From: Porticoccaceae bacterium | GTDB taxonomy: Bacteria; Pseudomonadota; Gammaproteobacteria; Pseudomonadales; Porticoccaceae | DNA length: 7,023 bases | Assembly: GCA_023255165.1 (NCBI GenBank) | Contig: JALRJD010000367.1 | Coordinates: forward strand, 1 to 7,023 | Direction: 5' to 3' | In this document: one piece after another, positions 1-6,600 of the stretch | How positions within the stretch are numbered: position 1 is the first letter of the stretch | How the letters are laid out: each line of letters starts with the position of its first letter | The notes under the pieces: generated by a model | What the model saw: only the letters and a program-made list of their open reading frames with translations | The model's database searches: none | Told to the model about the DNA's origin: nothing | Translations under genes and position numbers: made by a program

Positions 1-269
1 GGCAGGGCGAGGCCGAGCAGCACTGCGGTGACAACCGCGCTGTAGTCGCCGAGGTAAAAACTTACCGAGCGGCCGCGAAGTTTCACCATGACCGCTTCGC
101 AGATCACCGCGGTCGCTGATGCCAACAGCACATTAATCAAGCTGCCCCAGCCAAACTGCCAGGTCAGCGCCAATAGTCCGGGCACGGTTGCCAGCAATAC
201 CAGTTGCATAACCTGAGAGGTGTTCTGGGCGCTGTGGGCGTGGGGTGAGGTGACCTGTTTAAATGCCAT
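1..269 (-). CDS. rnfD: RnfD, membrane subunit of the Rnf/Rsx electron-transport complex (5' part only, cut by the left edge)
   Basis: This is the N-terminal part of RnfD, a polytopic inner-membrane subunit of the Rnf complex. I translated it by hand: it begins MAFKQVTSPHAHSAQNTS and gives 89 full codons before the edge. A hydrophobic helix lies at about residues 20-38 and a second at about 43-61. The segment FYLGDYSAVVTAVLLGLAL at 71-89 matches the conserved DxSAxVTAxLLxLxLP region of RnfD. The family is about 350 residues long, so roughly three quarters is missing. The threonine that carries covalent FMN in this family lies further on and cannot be checked here. The start ATG overlaps the rnfC stop by one base (TAATG), and a GGAG lies 11 bases upstream, so translational coupling is likely. 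By family gene order, rnfG and rnfE probably follow outside the window. Confidence 0.93.
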   Translation of the reverse strand, partial: MAFKQVTSPHAHSAQNTSQVMQLVLLATVPGLLALTWQFGWGSLINVLLASATAVICEAVMVKLRGRSVSFYLGDYSAVVTAVLLGLAL

Positions 270-2008
270 TATTCTGCCAACTCCGTGAGCCTGGATTTTG
301 CCTGCTCCAGTTTTTGTCTGGTGTTTTCCACTGCGGCGCTGAGTATAGGCTGTTTGTCGCTATCGCTGGCGACCGCCTCGGCAAGCTTCTGTTCGGCAAG
401 CTGCAAGCGCTGCTCGGCGGCGGCAATGGTGCGCTCAAGTTTGGCGCGCTGATCTTCGGGGCTGGCCTGTTTGGCGGCGGCGCGGGCCTGAGCCGCGGCA
501 ATAATATCCGCCGCGGATGAGCTGCCGTTTGCCGCTGCGCTATTGACCGCACCCGGTGAGGCTTTCGCCTGCTGGGCAGCGTCGCGGCGTGCGGCGCGCT
601 TGGCTTCTTTTTCCTGCTCGGCCTGCTCGATGCGTGCCTTGTGAAACTCAAAGCGTTCGCGGGCGTGGTCGGCTTTAACTTTTTCTTCGTGAGCTTTGCG
701 AATTTCACCTTTGGCGGCGCGATAGTACTGCACCAGTGGAATATTGCTCGGGCAGACATAGGAGCAGGCGCCGCATTCGATGCAGTCAAACAGATTGTGC
801 GCCTGCAGGCGATCGTGGTCCTGAGCCTGGGCGTACCAGAACATTTGCTGGGGCAGCAGCGAGACCGGGCAGGCTTCGGCACACATGCCGCAGCGGATGC
901 AGGGCTGCGCTGGTTCGTCGTCGGGAATCTCGTCGTAGCTTGGCGCCAGAATACAGTTGGTGGTTTTTACCACCGGCACTTCGGCCGAGGGCAGGGTAAA
1001 GCCCATCATCGGACCGCCCATTATCACGCGGCTACAGGCTTGCTGATCAAATTGATTGTGCGCCAACAGATGGCTGACCGGGGTGCCAATCAGGACGTCA
1101 TAGTTGCGCTGGGTTGCGACTGCTTCGCCGGTTACGGTGGTCACCCTTGAGATCAAAGGTTCGCCATCCATCACTGCGCGTTTGATCGCGTAGGTGGTTC
1201 CTATATTGATGCACACCATGCCCAGGTCGGCGGGCAACTTGCCGGCGGGAACTTCCCTGCCGGTCAGGATATAGATCAGCTGTTTCTCGCCGCCGGAGGG
1301 GTATTTGGTCGGGAATACCACAACCGAAATACCGGTGCCTTCCACATGCGGGGCGAGCGCGGCGATGGCTTCGGGTTTGTTATCTTCAATACCGATCAAA
1401 ATATTGTGCGGATGATTGAGGATGGCGCTGAGAATTTTAATGCCTTCGACAATTTCGCCGGCGCGCTCACGAATCGCGGAATCATCGGCGGTAATATAGG
1501 GCTCGCACTCGGTCGCGTTGACAATCAAGGTGTCGATCGGTCGCTGGCGTCCGGGGTTGAGTTTTACCGCTGACGGAAAGCCCGCGCCGCCCATTCCGGC
1601 GATACCGGCATTGGCAACGATTTCAAGCAGTTTGGCCGGTGCAATATGTTCGTAGTCGCTGATGCCCTGATGCTCAATCCACTGATCGGCCCCATCGCTG
1701 GTGATCTCAATGCAGGGTGCCAGCATGCCCGAGGCATGGGCGATAGGGCGATGTTCAATGGCGCTGATGGTGCCCGACGTTGGCGCGTGCATGGGAATAC
1801 TCACTGCACCAGCGGCCTCGGCGATCAGCTGGCCTTTGAGTACCTGTTGACCGACTTCGATACAGGGGATAGCCGCCGCGCCGATATGCTGACTCAGGGG
1901 GATAACCAGTTTCTCCGGAATCGGCAAGCTGCCAATCGGCTGGGTCATGGACTGATGTTTGTTTTCCGGGGGATGCACGCCGCCCGGTGTTACCCAGGTT
2001 TTGCTCAT
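269..2008 (-). CDS. rnfC: RnfC, NADH-side iron-sulfur subunit of the Rnf/Rsx complex
   Basis: RnfC is the peripheral cytoplasmic subunit that accepts electrons from or donates them to NAD(H); it resembles the 51-kDa flavoprotein subunit of complex I. The 579 residues begin with the family's GGVHPPENK motif at 9-17 and a barrel-sandwich region at about 35-100. The glycine-rich nucleotide/flavin-fold motif GMGGAGFPSAVKL is at 138-150, NATECEPYITAD at 164-175 and YPSGGEKQLI at 236-245. Two [4Fe-4S] motifs follow: cysteines 370, 373, 376, 380 and 409, 412, 415, 419. From about 430 to the end the protein is an Ala/Glu/Lys/Gln-rich, probably helical tail with a small Ser/Asn/Gly-rich break near 490-500. 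This tail is much shorter than in E. coli RsxC (about 740 residues in total). The ATG overlaps the rnfB stop by four bases (ATGA) and has GAGGA seven bases or so upstream. Confidence 0.97.
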   Translation of the reverse strand: MSKTWVTPGGVHPPENKHQSMTQPIGSLPIPEKLVIPLSQHIGAAAIPCIEVGQQVLKGQLIAEAAGAVSIPMHAPTSGTISAIEHRPIAHASGMLAPCIEITSDGADQWIEHQGISDYEHIAPAKLLEIVANAGIAGMGGAGFPSAVKLNPGRQRPIDTLIVNATECEPYITADDSAIRERAGEIVEGIKILSAILNHPHNILIGIEDNKPEAIAALAPHVEGTGISVVVFPTKYPSGGEKQLIYILTGREVPAGKLPADLGMVCINIGTTYAIKRAVMDGEPLISRVTTVTGEAVATQRNYDVLIGTPVSHLLAHNQFDQQACSRVIMGGPMMGFTLPSAEVPVVKTTNCILAPSYDEIPDDEPAQPCIRCGMCAEACPVSLLPQQMFWYAQAQDHDRLQAHNLFDCIECGACSYVCPSNIPLVQYYRAAKGEIRKAHEEKVKADHARERFEFHKARIEQAEQEKEAKRAARRDAAQQAKASPGAVNSAAANGSSSAADIIAAAQARAAAKQASPEDQRAKLERTIAAAEQRLQLAEQKLAEAVASDSDKQPILSAAVENTRQKLEQAKSRLTELAE

Positions 2009-2646
2009 GCTGCATCCTCATGAACAGAATCGCTGTTGGATTCAGGGTGAAGCTCGCCACGGCGATCGGTGGCAATCATCTGCCCCGGCCGTGCGGGAAT
2101 TGACCATTTCCAGTCGGCGATGGTTTCCGCAACCGGCAGCATATCGATGCAGTCCACCGGGCAGGGCTCAACGCAGAGGTCGCAGCCGGTGCACTCGGCA
2201 GCAATCACCGTGTGCATTAATTTTGCCGCGCCGAGAATGGCATCGACCGGGCAGGCCTGAATACATTTGGTGCAGCCGATACATTCGTCTTCGCGAATAT
2301 AGGCAACGGTTTTAACTTCGCTCTCCTGGCCGTGCTCTTCGTCCAGCTCCGGTGCCGGCACGCCGAGCAAATTGGCCAATGCATTAATGGTCGCCTGACC
2401 ACCGGGCGGACATTTATTGATCGCATCGCCACTGGCAATGGATTCCGCGTAGGGGCGGCAGCCGGGAAAGCCACATTGGCCACACTGGGTTTGCGGCAGC
2501 AGTTCGTCGATCTGTTCGACAATCGGGTCGCCTTCAACTTTAAATTTTTCCGCGGCAAAGCCGAGCAGTCCGCCAAACAGAATGGCTAAACCGACCAGCG
2601 CAATCAACGCTGCAAAAATGGGGTGTTGCGAGATCATCTCAATCAT
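2005..2646 (-). CDS. rnfB: RnfB, ferredoxin-like iron-sulfur subunit of the Rnf/Rsx complex
   Basis: RnfB is membrane-anchored and passes electrons between ferredoxin-type carriers and the membrane part of Rnf. The 213 residues start with one transmembrane helix at about 9-31. A four-cysteine cluster motif follows (C55, C58, C63, C79, in the context QCGQCGFPGCRPYAE). Two [4Fe-4S] ferredoxin motifs come next: C122, C125, C128, C132 and C152, C155, C158, C162. The conserved PVAET..DWKW segment is near 171-181. Length and motif order match gammaproteobacterial RsxB/RnfB, with a modestly longer hydrophilic C-terminus. The start ATG directly follows the rnfA stop (TAAATG, no gap). A second ATG three codons later would also work, and no clear Shine-Dalgarno sequence separates the two, so translation may depend on ribosomes leaving rnfA. 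Confidence 0.97.
   Translation of the reverse strand: MIEMISQHPIFAALIALVGLAILFGGLLGFAAEKFKVEGDPIVEQIDELLPQTQCGQCGFPGCRPYAESIASGDAINKCPPGGQATINALANLLGVPAPELDEEHGQESEVKTVAYIREDECIGCTKCIQACPVDAILGAAKLMHTVIAAECTGCDLCVEPCPVDCIDMLPVAETIADWKWSIPARPGQMIATDRRGELHPESNSDSVHEDAA
2015..2019 (-). promoter_or_regulatory. Ribosome binding site of rnfC
   Basis: GAGGA on the minus strand lies 6 bases before the rnfC ATG and inside the last codons of rnfB. It supports the start at 2008 and, with the ATGA overlap, implies coupled translation of rnfB and rnfC. Confidence 0.6.
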
Positions 2647-3222
2647 TTAAACGAGCCCGCTGAATCCCATAAAGGCCAGTGACATCAGCCCGGCGGTAAT
2701 CATGGCAATCGCCGCACCTTTAAACGATTCCGGCACATCGGCTGCTGCAAGGCGCTCGCGCATGGCAGAGAACAGAATCAACACCAGTGAAAAACCGGCA
2801 CCGGCGCCAAAGCCGTAGAGGGAAGACTGGGTAAAGTTGAGTTCTTTGGCGCTGTTTTGCAGGGCCACGCCGAGCACCGCACAGTTGGTGGTGATCAGCG
2901 GCAGGAAAACACCGAGCACGCGATAGAGCAGCGGGCTGGTTTTTTCGATAAACATTTTGGTGAACTGCACCACCGCGGCAATCACCAGAATAAAGGCGAT
3001 GGTGCGCAGATAGATCAGACCTAGGGGGTCGAGCACCAGTGCGTTGACCACATAGCTGGCCATGGCGGTGAGGGTCAATACAAAGGTGGTCGCGGCGGAC
3101 ATGCCGATGGCTGATTCGAGCTTGTTCGAGACACCCATAAACGGGCACAGTCCGAGGAACTGCACCAGTACATAGTTGTTGATCAGAATAGAGCTGACCA
3201 GAATGACTGCAAACTCTTGCAT
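2647..3222 (-). CDS. rnfA: RnfA, integral membrane subunit of the Rnf/Rsx complex
   Basis: RnfA is a very hydrophobic inner-membrane subunit of about six helices, related to NqrE/NqrD of the sodium-pumping NADH:quinone reductase. The 191 residues read MQEFAVILVSS at the start and contain FLGLCPFMGVS (C26) and LITTNCAVLGVAL (C114). These are the two family cysteines that, by analogy with Na+-NQR structures, bind an intramembrane iron centre together with the partner subunit (RnfE here, by family order). The C-terminus AGLMSLAFMGFSGLV is nearly identical to E. coli RsxA as I recall it. The same frame is open 11 codons further upstream, to an ATG at 3255, but homologues start at the position chosen here (E. 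coli RsxA is 193 residues). Neither start has a good Shine-Dalgarno sequence. It is the first gene of the rnf cluster. Confidence 0.96.
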   Translation of the reverse strand: MQEFAVILVSSILINNYVLVQFLGLCPFMGVSNKLESAIGMSAATTFVLTLTAMASYVVNALVLDPLGLIYLRTIAFILVIAAVVQFTKMFIEKTSPLLYRVLGVFLPLITTNCAVLGVALQNSAKELNFTQSSLYGFGAGAGFSLVLILFSAMRERLAAADVPESFKGAAIAMITAGLMSLAFMGFSGLV

Positions 3223-3285
3223 GTTACAAAGCCAAAGCGTTGTGAAGGCTGCCATTATCGGGGAATCAACTATCTCGATTCAACA

Positions 3286-3314
3286 TATATACAGCAGGTC
3301 GTTAGTACTTTTAA
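3286..3314 (-). promoter_or_regulatory. Candidate sigma-70 promoter for the rnf operon
   Basis: On the minus strand, TTAAAA (3314-3309) and TATATA (3291-3286) are separated by 17 bases. Each matches the consensus at four of six positions. Transcription would start near 3279, giving a leader of about 57 bases to the preferred rnfA ATG. The 169-base gap after metG makes a separate promoter plausible, but the region is AT-rich and such matches arise by chance. Confidence 0.3.
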
Positions 3315-3323
3315 GAATAAGTA

Positions 3324-3343
3324 GTAACTCCGCAAGGGGTTAC
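3324..3343. repeat. Inverted repeat/hairpin in the metG-rnfA gap
   Basis: Two 8-base arms (3324-3331 and 3336-3343) flank the tetraloop GCAA. Read as plus-strand RNA, all eight positions pair (one G-U), and GCAA is a GNRA loop. On the minus strand, the direction in which both flanking genes are read, there is one A/C mismatch. No T-run follows on either strand, so it is not a canonical terminator. Its role is unknown. Confidence 0.4.
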
Positions 3344-3356
3344 GTCCCGACTCCAA

Positions 3357-3380
3357 AATCGCAGTTTATACGCAGCGATT
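3357..3380 (-). terminator. Possible weak terminator after metG
   Basis: Eleven bases after the metG stop on the minus strand, a perfect 6-base stem (AATCGC with GCGATT) encloses a 12-base loop, and the second arm runs into a TTTT. The stem is short and the loop large, so read-through into rnf is possible. Confidence 0.3.
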
Positions 3381-3391
3381 ATAGTTGTTGA

Positions 3392-5416
3392 TCAGCTAAC
3401 TCTCTGCCCCGGTTGCGCACCGCTGTCAGGTTCGAGCAGATAAATGCCTTTTTTGTCGCCAGCCGCTAGCACCATGCCCTCGGACATACCGAAACGCATC
3501 TTGCGTGGCGCCAGATTGGCGACCATAACCGTCAGCCGACCTTCGAGATCTTCGGGCTGGTAGGAGGATTTGATGCCGGAGAAAACCTGGCGTGTTTCAC
3601 CGCCGAGATCCAGCGTCAGTTGCAGCAGTTTGTCGGCGCCTTCGACATGGGCTGCTTTGACAATACGCGCCACACGCAGATCCACCTTGGCGAACTCATC
3701 GAAGTTAATTTCCGCCGCAATGGGGTCGTCGGCCAGCGGGCCTTCAACAGGAGCGGCTTGAACAGCATTGGCGGTCTCTTCTTTGCTGGCTTCAATCATC
3801 GCGTCAACCTTCTCTTTTTCAATACGCAGCATCAACGGTTTAAATTCGGCAAGCTGATGGTCAACCAGCGGCTGTGCGGCGCTTTGCCAGATTAGTCTGT
3901 CATTGAGAAAGGCTTCCGCCGCTTCGGTCATTGCCGGAACAACTGGCTTTAAATAGGTCATCAGTACACGGAACAGGTTGATACCCAGCGAGCAGATGTC
4001 CTGAACCTGCTGTTGCATGCCTTCCTGCTTGTTCAGTTTCCACGGCTCTTTGGCGGCAATATATTCATTGGCGGCGTCGGCCTGAGCCATAATTTCGCGA
4101 ATCGCCTTGCTGTAATCGCGGTTTTCATAATGGTTGGCGATGGCCTCAGCGGCGCCACTGACCTGCGCCCAGAGTGCCGGATTTTCAATATTTTTCGACA
4201 GCACGCCCTGGTTGCCATTGGCGATAAACTTGGCGCAGCGGCTGGCGATATTGACCACCTTGCCGACCAGGTCGCTGTTAACCTTCTGCTGAAAATCTTC
4301 CAGATTGAGATCGATATCCTCCACTGAGCCCGACAGTTTTGAGGCATAGTAATAGCGCAGATAGTCCGGGTTGAGGTGGTCGAGATAACAGCGCGCGTTA
4401 ATAAAGGTACCGCGCGATTTGGACATTTTCTTGCCATTCACCGTGACAAAGCCGTGCACACAAATTTTACTCGGGGTGCGGAAGTTGGCGCTGGAGAGCA
4501 TTGCCGGCCAAAACAACGCGTGAAAGTTGACAATATCCTTGCCGATAAAATGGTACAGCTCAGTGCTGCTGTCGGCTTTCCAGAAATGGTCGAAATCGAT
4601 GCCTTCGCGATCGCAGAGGTTTTTAAAACTTGCCATATAGCCGATTGGCGCATCCAGCCAGACATAAAAGTACTTGCCCGGCGCATCCGGAATTTCAAAT
4701 CCAAAGTAGGGCGCGTCGCGGCTTATATCCCATTCCTGCAGACCGCTGTCGAGCCACTCGCCGAGTTTGTTGGCCACCTCTTCCTGCACCGCGCCGCTGC
4801 GAGTCCAATCCTTGAGGAACTGCGTAAACTCAGGCAGTTTGAAAAAATAATGGGTCGAAGCTTTTTCAATCGGCGTGGCGCCGGAGATCACCGATACAGG
4901 GTTGATCAGATCAATCGGCGAGTAGGTCGCGCCGCAGGCTTCGCAGTTGTCGCCATACTGGTCTTCGGCCTTGCACTTTGGGCAGCTGCCTTTGATATAA
5001 CGGTCGGCGAGAAAGAGATTTTTCTCCGGGTCGAAAGCCTGGGTGATCTCCCGCTTTGCGATATGGCCATTGGCGTTAAGACGCTTGTATATCAGTTCGG
5101 AAAATTCGCGGTTCTCCTCCGAGTGGGTGCTGTGATAGTTGTCGACACTGATCAGGAAATCGCGAAAGTCGGCCTCGTGAATGGCGCGCATATCGGCGAT
5201 ATGTTGCTCCGGGCTGATCCCTTTTTCGTCGGCCTTGAGCATAATCGCGGTACCGTGAGCATCGTCGGCGGAAAGGTAGTAACATTCGTGCCCGCGCATT
5301 CTTTGGAAGCGCACCCAGACATCGGTTTGGGTGTACTCGAGAATATGCCCTAAATGCAGTGCGGCATTGGCATAGGGAAGGGCGTTAGTGACCAGAATCT
5401 GACGTTTTGATGACAT
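3392..5416 (-). CDS. metG: Methionyl-tRNA synthetase
   Basis: This cytoplasmic enzyme charges tRNA-Met and initiator tRNA with methionine using ATP. At 674 residues it is close to the 677 of E. coli MetG. The Rossmann fold starts at residue 6, with PYANAALHLGH carrying the class I HIGH motif as HLGH at 21-24. A zinc-binding insertion has C145, C148, C158 and C161. The second signature, KMSKS, is at 330-334. The anticodon-binding helical domain covers about 365-545, followed by a Lys/Glu-rich then Ala/Pro-rich linker. The C-terminal OB-fold tRNA-binding/dimerisation domain (Trbp111-like) covers about 570-674, with FAKVDLRVARI at 575-585 and NLAPRKMRFGMSEGMVLAAG at 634-653. The start MSSKRQILVTNALPYANA agrees with the family, although no clear Shine-Dalgarno sequence precedes it. 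Mrp is divergent upstream, as in many gammaproteobacteria. Confidence 0.98.
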   Translation of the reverse strand: MSSKRQILVTNALPYANAALHLGHILEYTQTDVWVRFQRMRGHECYYLSADDAHGTAIMLKADEKGISPEQHIADMRAIHEADFRDFLISVDNYHSTHSEENREFSELIYKRLNANGHIAKREITQAFDPEKNLFLADRYIKGSCPKCKAEDQYGDNCEACGATYSPIDLINPVSVISGATPIEKASTHYFFKLPEFTQFLKDWTRSGAVQEEVANKLGEWLDSGLQEWDISRDAPYFGFEIPDAPGKYFYVWLDAPIGYMASFKNLCDREGIDFDHFWKADSSTELYHFIGKDIVNFHALFWPAMLSSANFRTPSKICVHGFVTVNGKKMSKSRGTFINARCYLDHLNPDYLRYYYASKLSGSVEDIDLNLEDFQQKVNSDLVGKVVNIASRCAKFIANGNQGVLSKNIENPALWAQVSGAAEAIANHYENRDYSKAIREIMAQADAANEYIAAKEPWKLNKQEGMQQQVQDICSLGINLFRVLMTYLKPVVPAMTEAAEAFLNDRLIWQSAAQPLVDHQLAEFKPLMLRIEKEKVDAMIEASKEETANAVQAAPVEGPLADDPIAAEINFDEFAKVDLRVARIVKAAHVEGADKLLQLTLDLGGETRQVFSGIKSSYQPEDLEGRLTVMVANLAPRKMRFGMSEGMVLAAGDKKGIYLLEPDSGAQPGQRVS

Positions 5417-5480
5417 GGTGTGGTTTCGCGGTTAGAAGTTAGTTCCAGGTAAGGTTTCGGGGCGCACCTGTTAGCGCGCA

Positions 5481-5509
5481 ACTATAGCGATTTTGCGAGC
5501 ACTTTTCAT
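5481..5509 (-). promoter_or_regulatory. Candidate sigma-70 promoter of metG
   Basis: On the minus strand, ATGAAA (5509-5504; four of six to TTGACA) and TATAGT (5486-5481; five of six to TATAAT) are 17 bases apart. Transcription would start near 5474, giving a leader of about 58 bases. The -35 box lies in the loop of the inverted repeat at 5498-5514. Confidence 0.4.
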
Positions 5510-5514
5510 GTGCT
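5498..5514. repeat. Short inverted repeat in the metG-mrp divergent region
   Basis: AGCAC and GTGCT form a perfect 5-base inverted repeat around a 7-base spacer and enclose the candidate metG -35 box. It could be an operator half-site pair, but it is too short to separate from chance. The rest of 5417-5605 shows no gene or RNA that I can recognise, and no convincing plus-strand promoter for mrp. Confidence 0.25.
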
Positions 5515-5595
5515 ATCTGATCATCCGGTGAAACGGAACAGCACAATCAGCCCGGCAACCCCGGTCATTTAATTCAGTTAAAAATCAGCAATAAC

Positions 5596-5599
5596 GGAG
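5596..5599 (+). promoter_or_regulatory. Ribosome binding site of mrp
   Basis: GGAG lies six bases before the GTG at 5606. An in-frame TAA at 5579-5581 rules out any longer protein in this frame, and no ATG occurs in frame before residue 51. The site therefore fixes GTG as the start. Confidence 0.7.
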
Positions 5600-5605
5600 A
5601 CAACA

Positions 5606-6409
5606 GTGTTAGCTCAAGTAAAACAGATTATCGCAGTAGCGTCGGGCAAAGGCGGCGTCGGCAAATCAACCACCGCGGTTAATTTGGCATTGGCGCTGCA
5701 GGCGGAAGGCAAAAAAGTGGGCCTGCTCGATGCCGATATTTATGGTCCGAGTATTGCCATGATGCTTGGCGTGCCAGAGTCAACCCGCCCCGATACCCCG
5801 GATGGTAAATCTTTTATTCCGGTGATTGCCCACGGACTTGAGACCATGTCGATGGCCTATCTGGTCAGCGACAAAACCCCAATGGCCTGGCGCGGCCCCA
5901 TGGCCGGTGGCGCGCTGCAACAACTGCTTGAGCAGACGCACTGGAGTGAGCTGGATGTGCTGGTTGTGGATATGCCACCAGGCACAGGTGATATTCAGCT
6001 GACCCTGGCGCAAAAAGCCGCGGTGGCCGGTGCGGTGATTGTCACCACGCCCCAGGATATTGCGTTGCTCGATGCCAAAAAAGGCATTGAGATGTTTGCC
6101 AAAGTAAAAATCCCGGTGCTCGGCATTGTTGAAAATATGGCCGTGCATGTCTGCAGCAACTGCGGCCATGAGGAGTCAATTTTTGGCAGCGGCGGCGGTG
6201 AAAAAGTTGCTGCGGAATATCAGACCCAGCTGCTTGGCAGCATGCCCCTCGACCGAAGCATCCGCGAGCGCGGCGACAGCGGCACGCCGTCAGTGGTGGC
6301 TGAGCCGGACGGCGATATTGCCCAGCGTTACCGGGCTGTAGCGGCGCAAGTGATTGAGCAGTTGGCGGCGATGGACGACAGCAGCGGGCCAGAGATTGTG
6401 TTTGAGTAA
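5606..6409 (+). CDS. mrp: Mrp/ApbC/NBP35-family iron-sulfur cluster carrier ATPase, short form
   Basis: This cytoplasmic P-loop ATPase binds a labile [4Fe-4S] cluster between two subunits and transfers it to apoproteins. The 267 residues contain the deviant Walker A motif SGKGGVGKS at 13-21 (signature lysines 15 and 20), LLDADIYGPS at 40-49, and the Walker B region VDMPPGTGD at 121-129. The bridging CxxC is C183/C186 in VCSNCGHE, and the family ending DRSIRERGDSGTP is at 216-228. The start is GTG with a well-placed GGAG. E. coli Mrp is about 369 residues because it has an N-terminal MIP18/DUF59 domain of about 100 residues. That domain is absent here: an in-frame stop lies 25 bases upstream, and the whole gap to metG is only 189 bases. 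A short form is known in this family, so this is not evidence of damage. The orientation, divergent from metG, is the common one. Confidence 0.96.
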   Translation: MLAQVKQIIAVASGKGGVGKSTTAVNLALALQAEGKKVGLLDADIYGPSIAMMLGVPESTRPDTPDGKSFIPVIAHGLETMSMAYLVSDKTPMAWRGPMAGGALQQLLEQTHWSELDVLVVDMPPGTGDIQLTLAQKAAVAGAVIVTTPQDIALLDAKKGIEMFAKVKIPVLGIVENMAVHVCSNCGHEESIFGSGGGEKVAAEYQTQLLGSMPLDRSIRERGDSGTPSVVAEPDGDIAQRYRAVAAQVIEQLAAMDDSSGPEIVFE

Positions 6410-6445
6410 TATATTAAATGGCTAGTTAAGGGCGTTTTGTCTTAG

Positions 6446-6473
6446 GGGTAGCGAATCCAGCAATCGTTGACCC
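6446..6473 (+). other. Hairpin downstream of mrp
   Basis: GGGT plus AGCGA (6446-6454) can pair with TCGTT and ACCC (6464-6468 and 6470-6473), with one G-U pair and one bulged G, around a 9-base loop. It lies 36 bases after the mrp stop and could protect or end the mRNA. It is followed by an A-run rather than a T-run, so it is not a canonical intrinsic terminator in the mrp direction. Confidence 0.3.
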
Positions 6474-6526
6474 TGATCAATAAAAAAATTTGCACAGCCT
6501 TATTTTCTTTTCTAGCCTGAGAGACG

Positions 6527-6569
6527 GTAGCCCCGAACTTTTAAAATCATGGTTGATTTTTTAGGCTAC
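6527..6569 (+). other. Long imperfect hairpin in the leader of the gene at 6601
   Basis: The outer arms GTAGCC (6527-6532) and GGCTAC (6564-6569) are perfectly complementary. Inside them, AAAATCA (6543-6549) and TGATTTT (6554-6560) form a 7-base stem with a TGGT loop. The inner stem is followed by TT, so it could serve as a weak AT-rich terminator for upstream transcription or as a structured 5' leader. A second copy of TAGCC at 6513-6517 could compete for the same 3' arm. Confidence 0.35.
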
Positions 6570-6591
6570 AACGGATTGTACTTAAGTTTAC

Positions 6592-6595
6592 GAGG
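6592..6595 (+). promoter_or_regulatory. Ribosome binding site of the gene at 6601
   Basis: GAGG lies five bases before ATG 6601. An in-frame TAA at 6583-6585 leaves this ATG as the only usable ATG start, which supports the reading frame as a real gene. Confidence 0.5.
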
Positions 6596-6600
6596 CACCT

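Noticed and set aside
259..882. 207-residue minus-strand reading frame rich in Pro, Arg and Ala
   Set aside because: It is an alternative frame of the rnfC 3' half, where the true frame carries the Fe-S cysteine motifs and the coupled stop.
3223..3391. tRNA or other classical RNA gene between metG and rnfA
   Set aside because: I found no cloverleaf, no T-arm GTTCRA pattern and no CCA end on either strand. There are only small hairpins.
4376..5353. 325-residue plus-strand reading frame
   Set aside because: It is the antisense shadow of metG, whose motifs and full length are unmistakable. The antisense protein shows no family features.
6553..6582. Sigma-70 promoter TTGATT with 18-base spacing to TGTACT
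   Set aside because: The -10 box matches only four of six positions, and the start site would leave a leader of only about a dozen bases before 6601. It is too weak to list.
6480..6600. Known riboswitch (for example a c-di-GMP class I/GEMM type) in the leader of the gene at 6601
   Set aside because: GCACAGCC and GGTAGCC faintly recall GEMM segments, but I could not fit the two-helix consensus or its conserved loop. It remains only a candidate structured leader.
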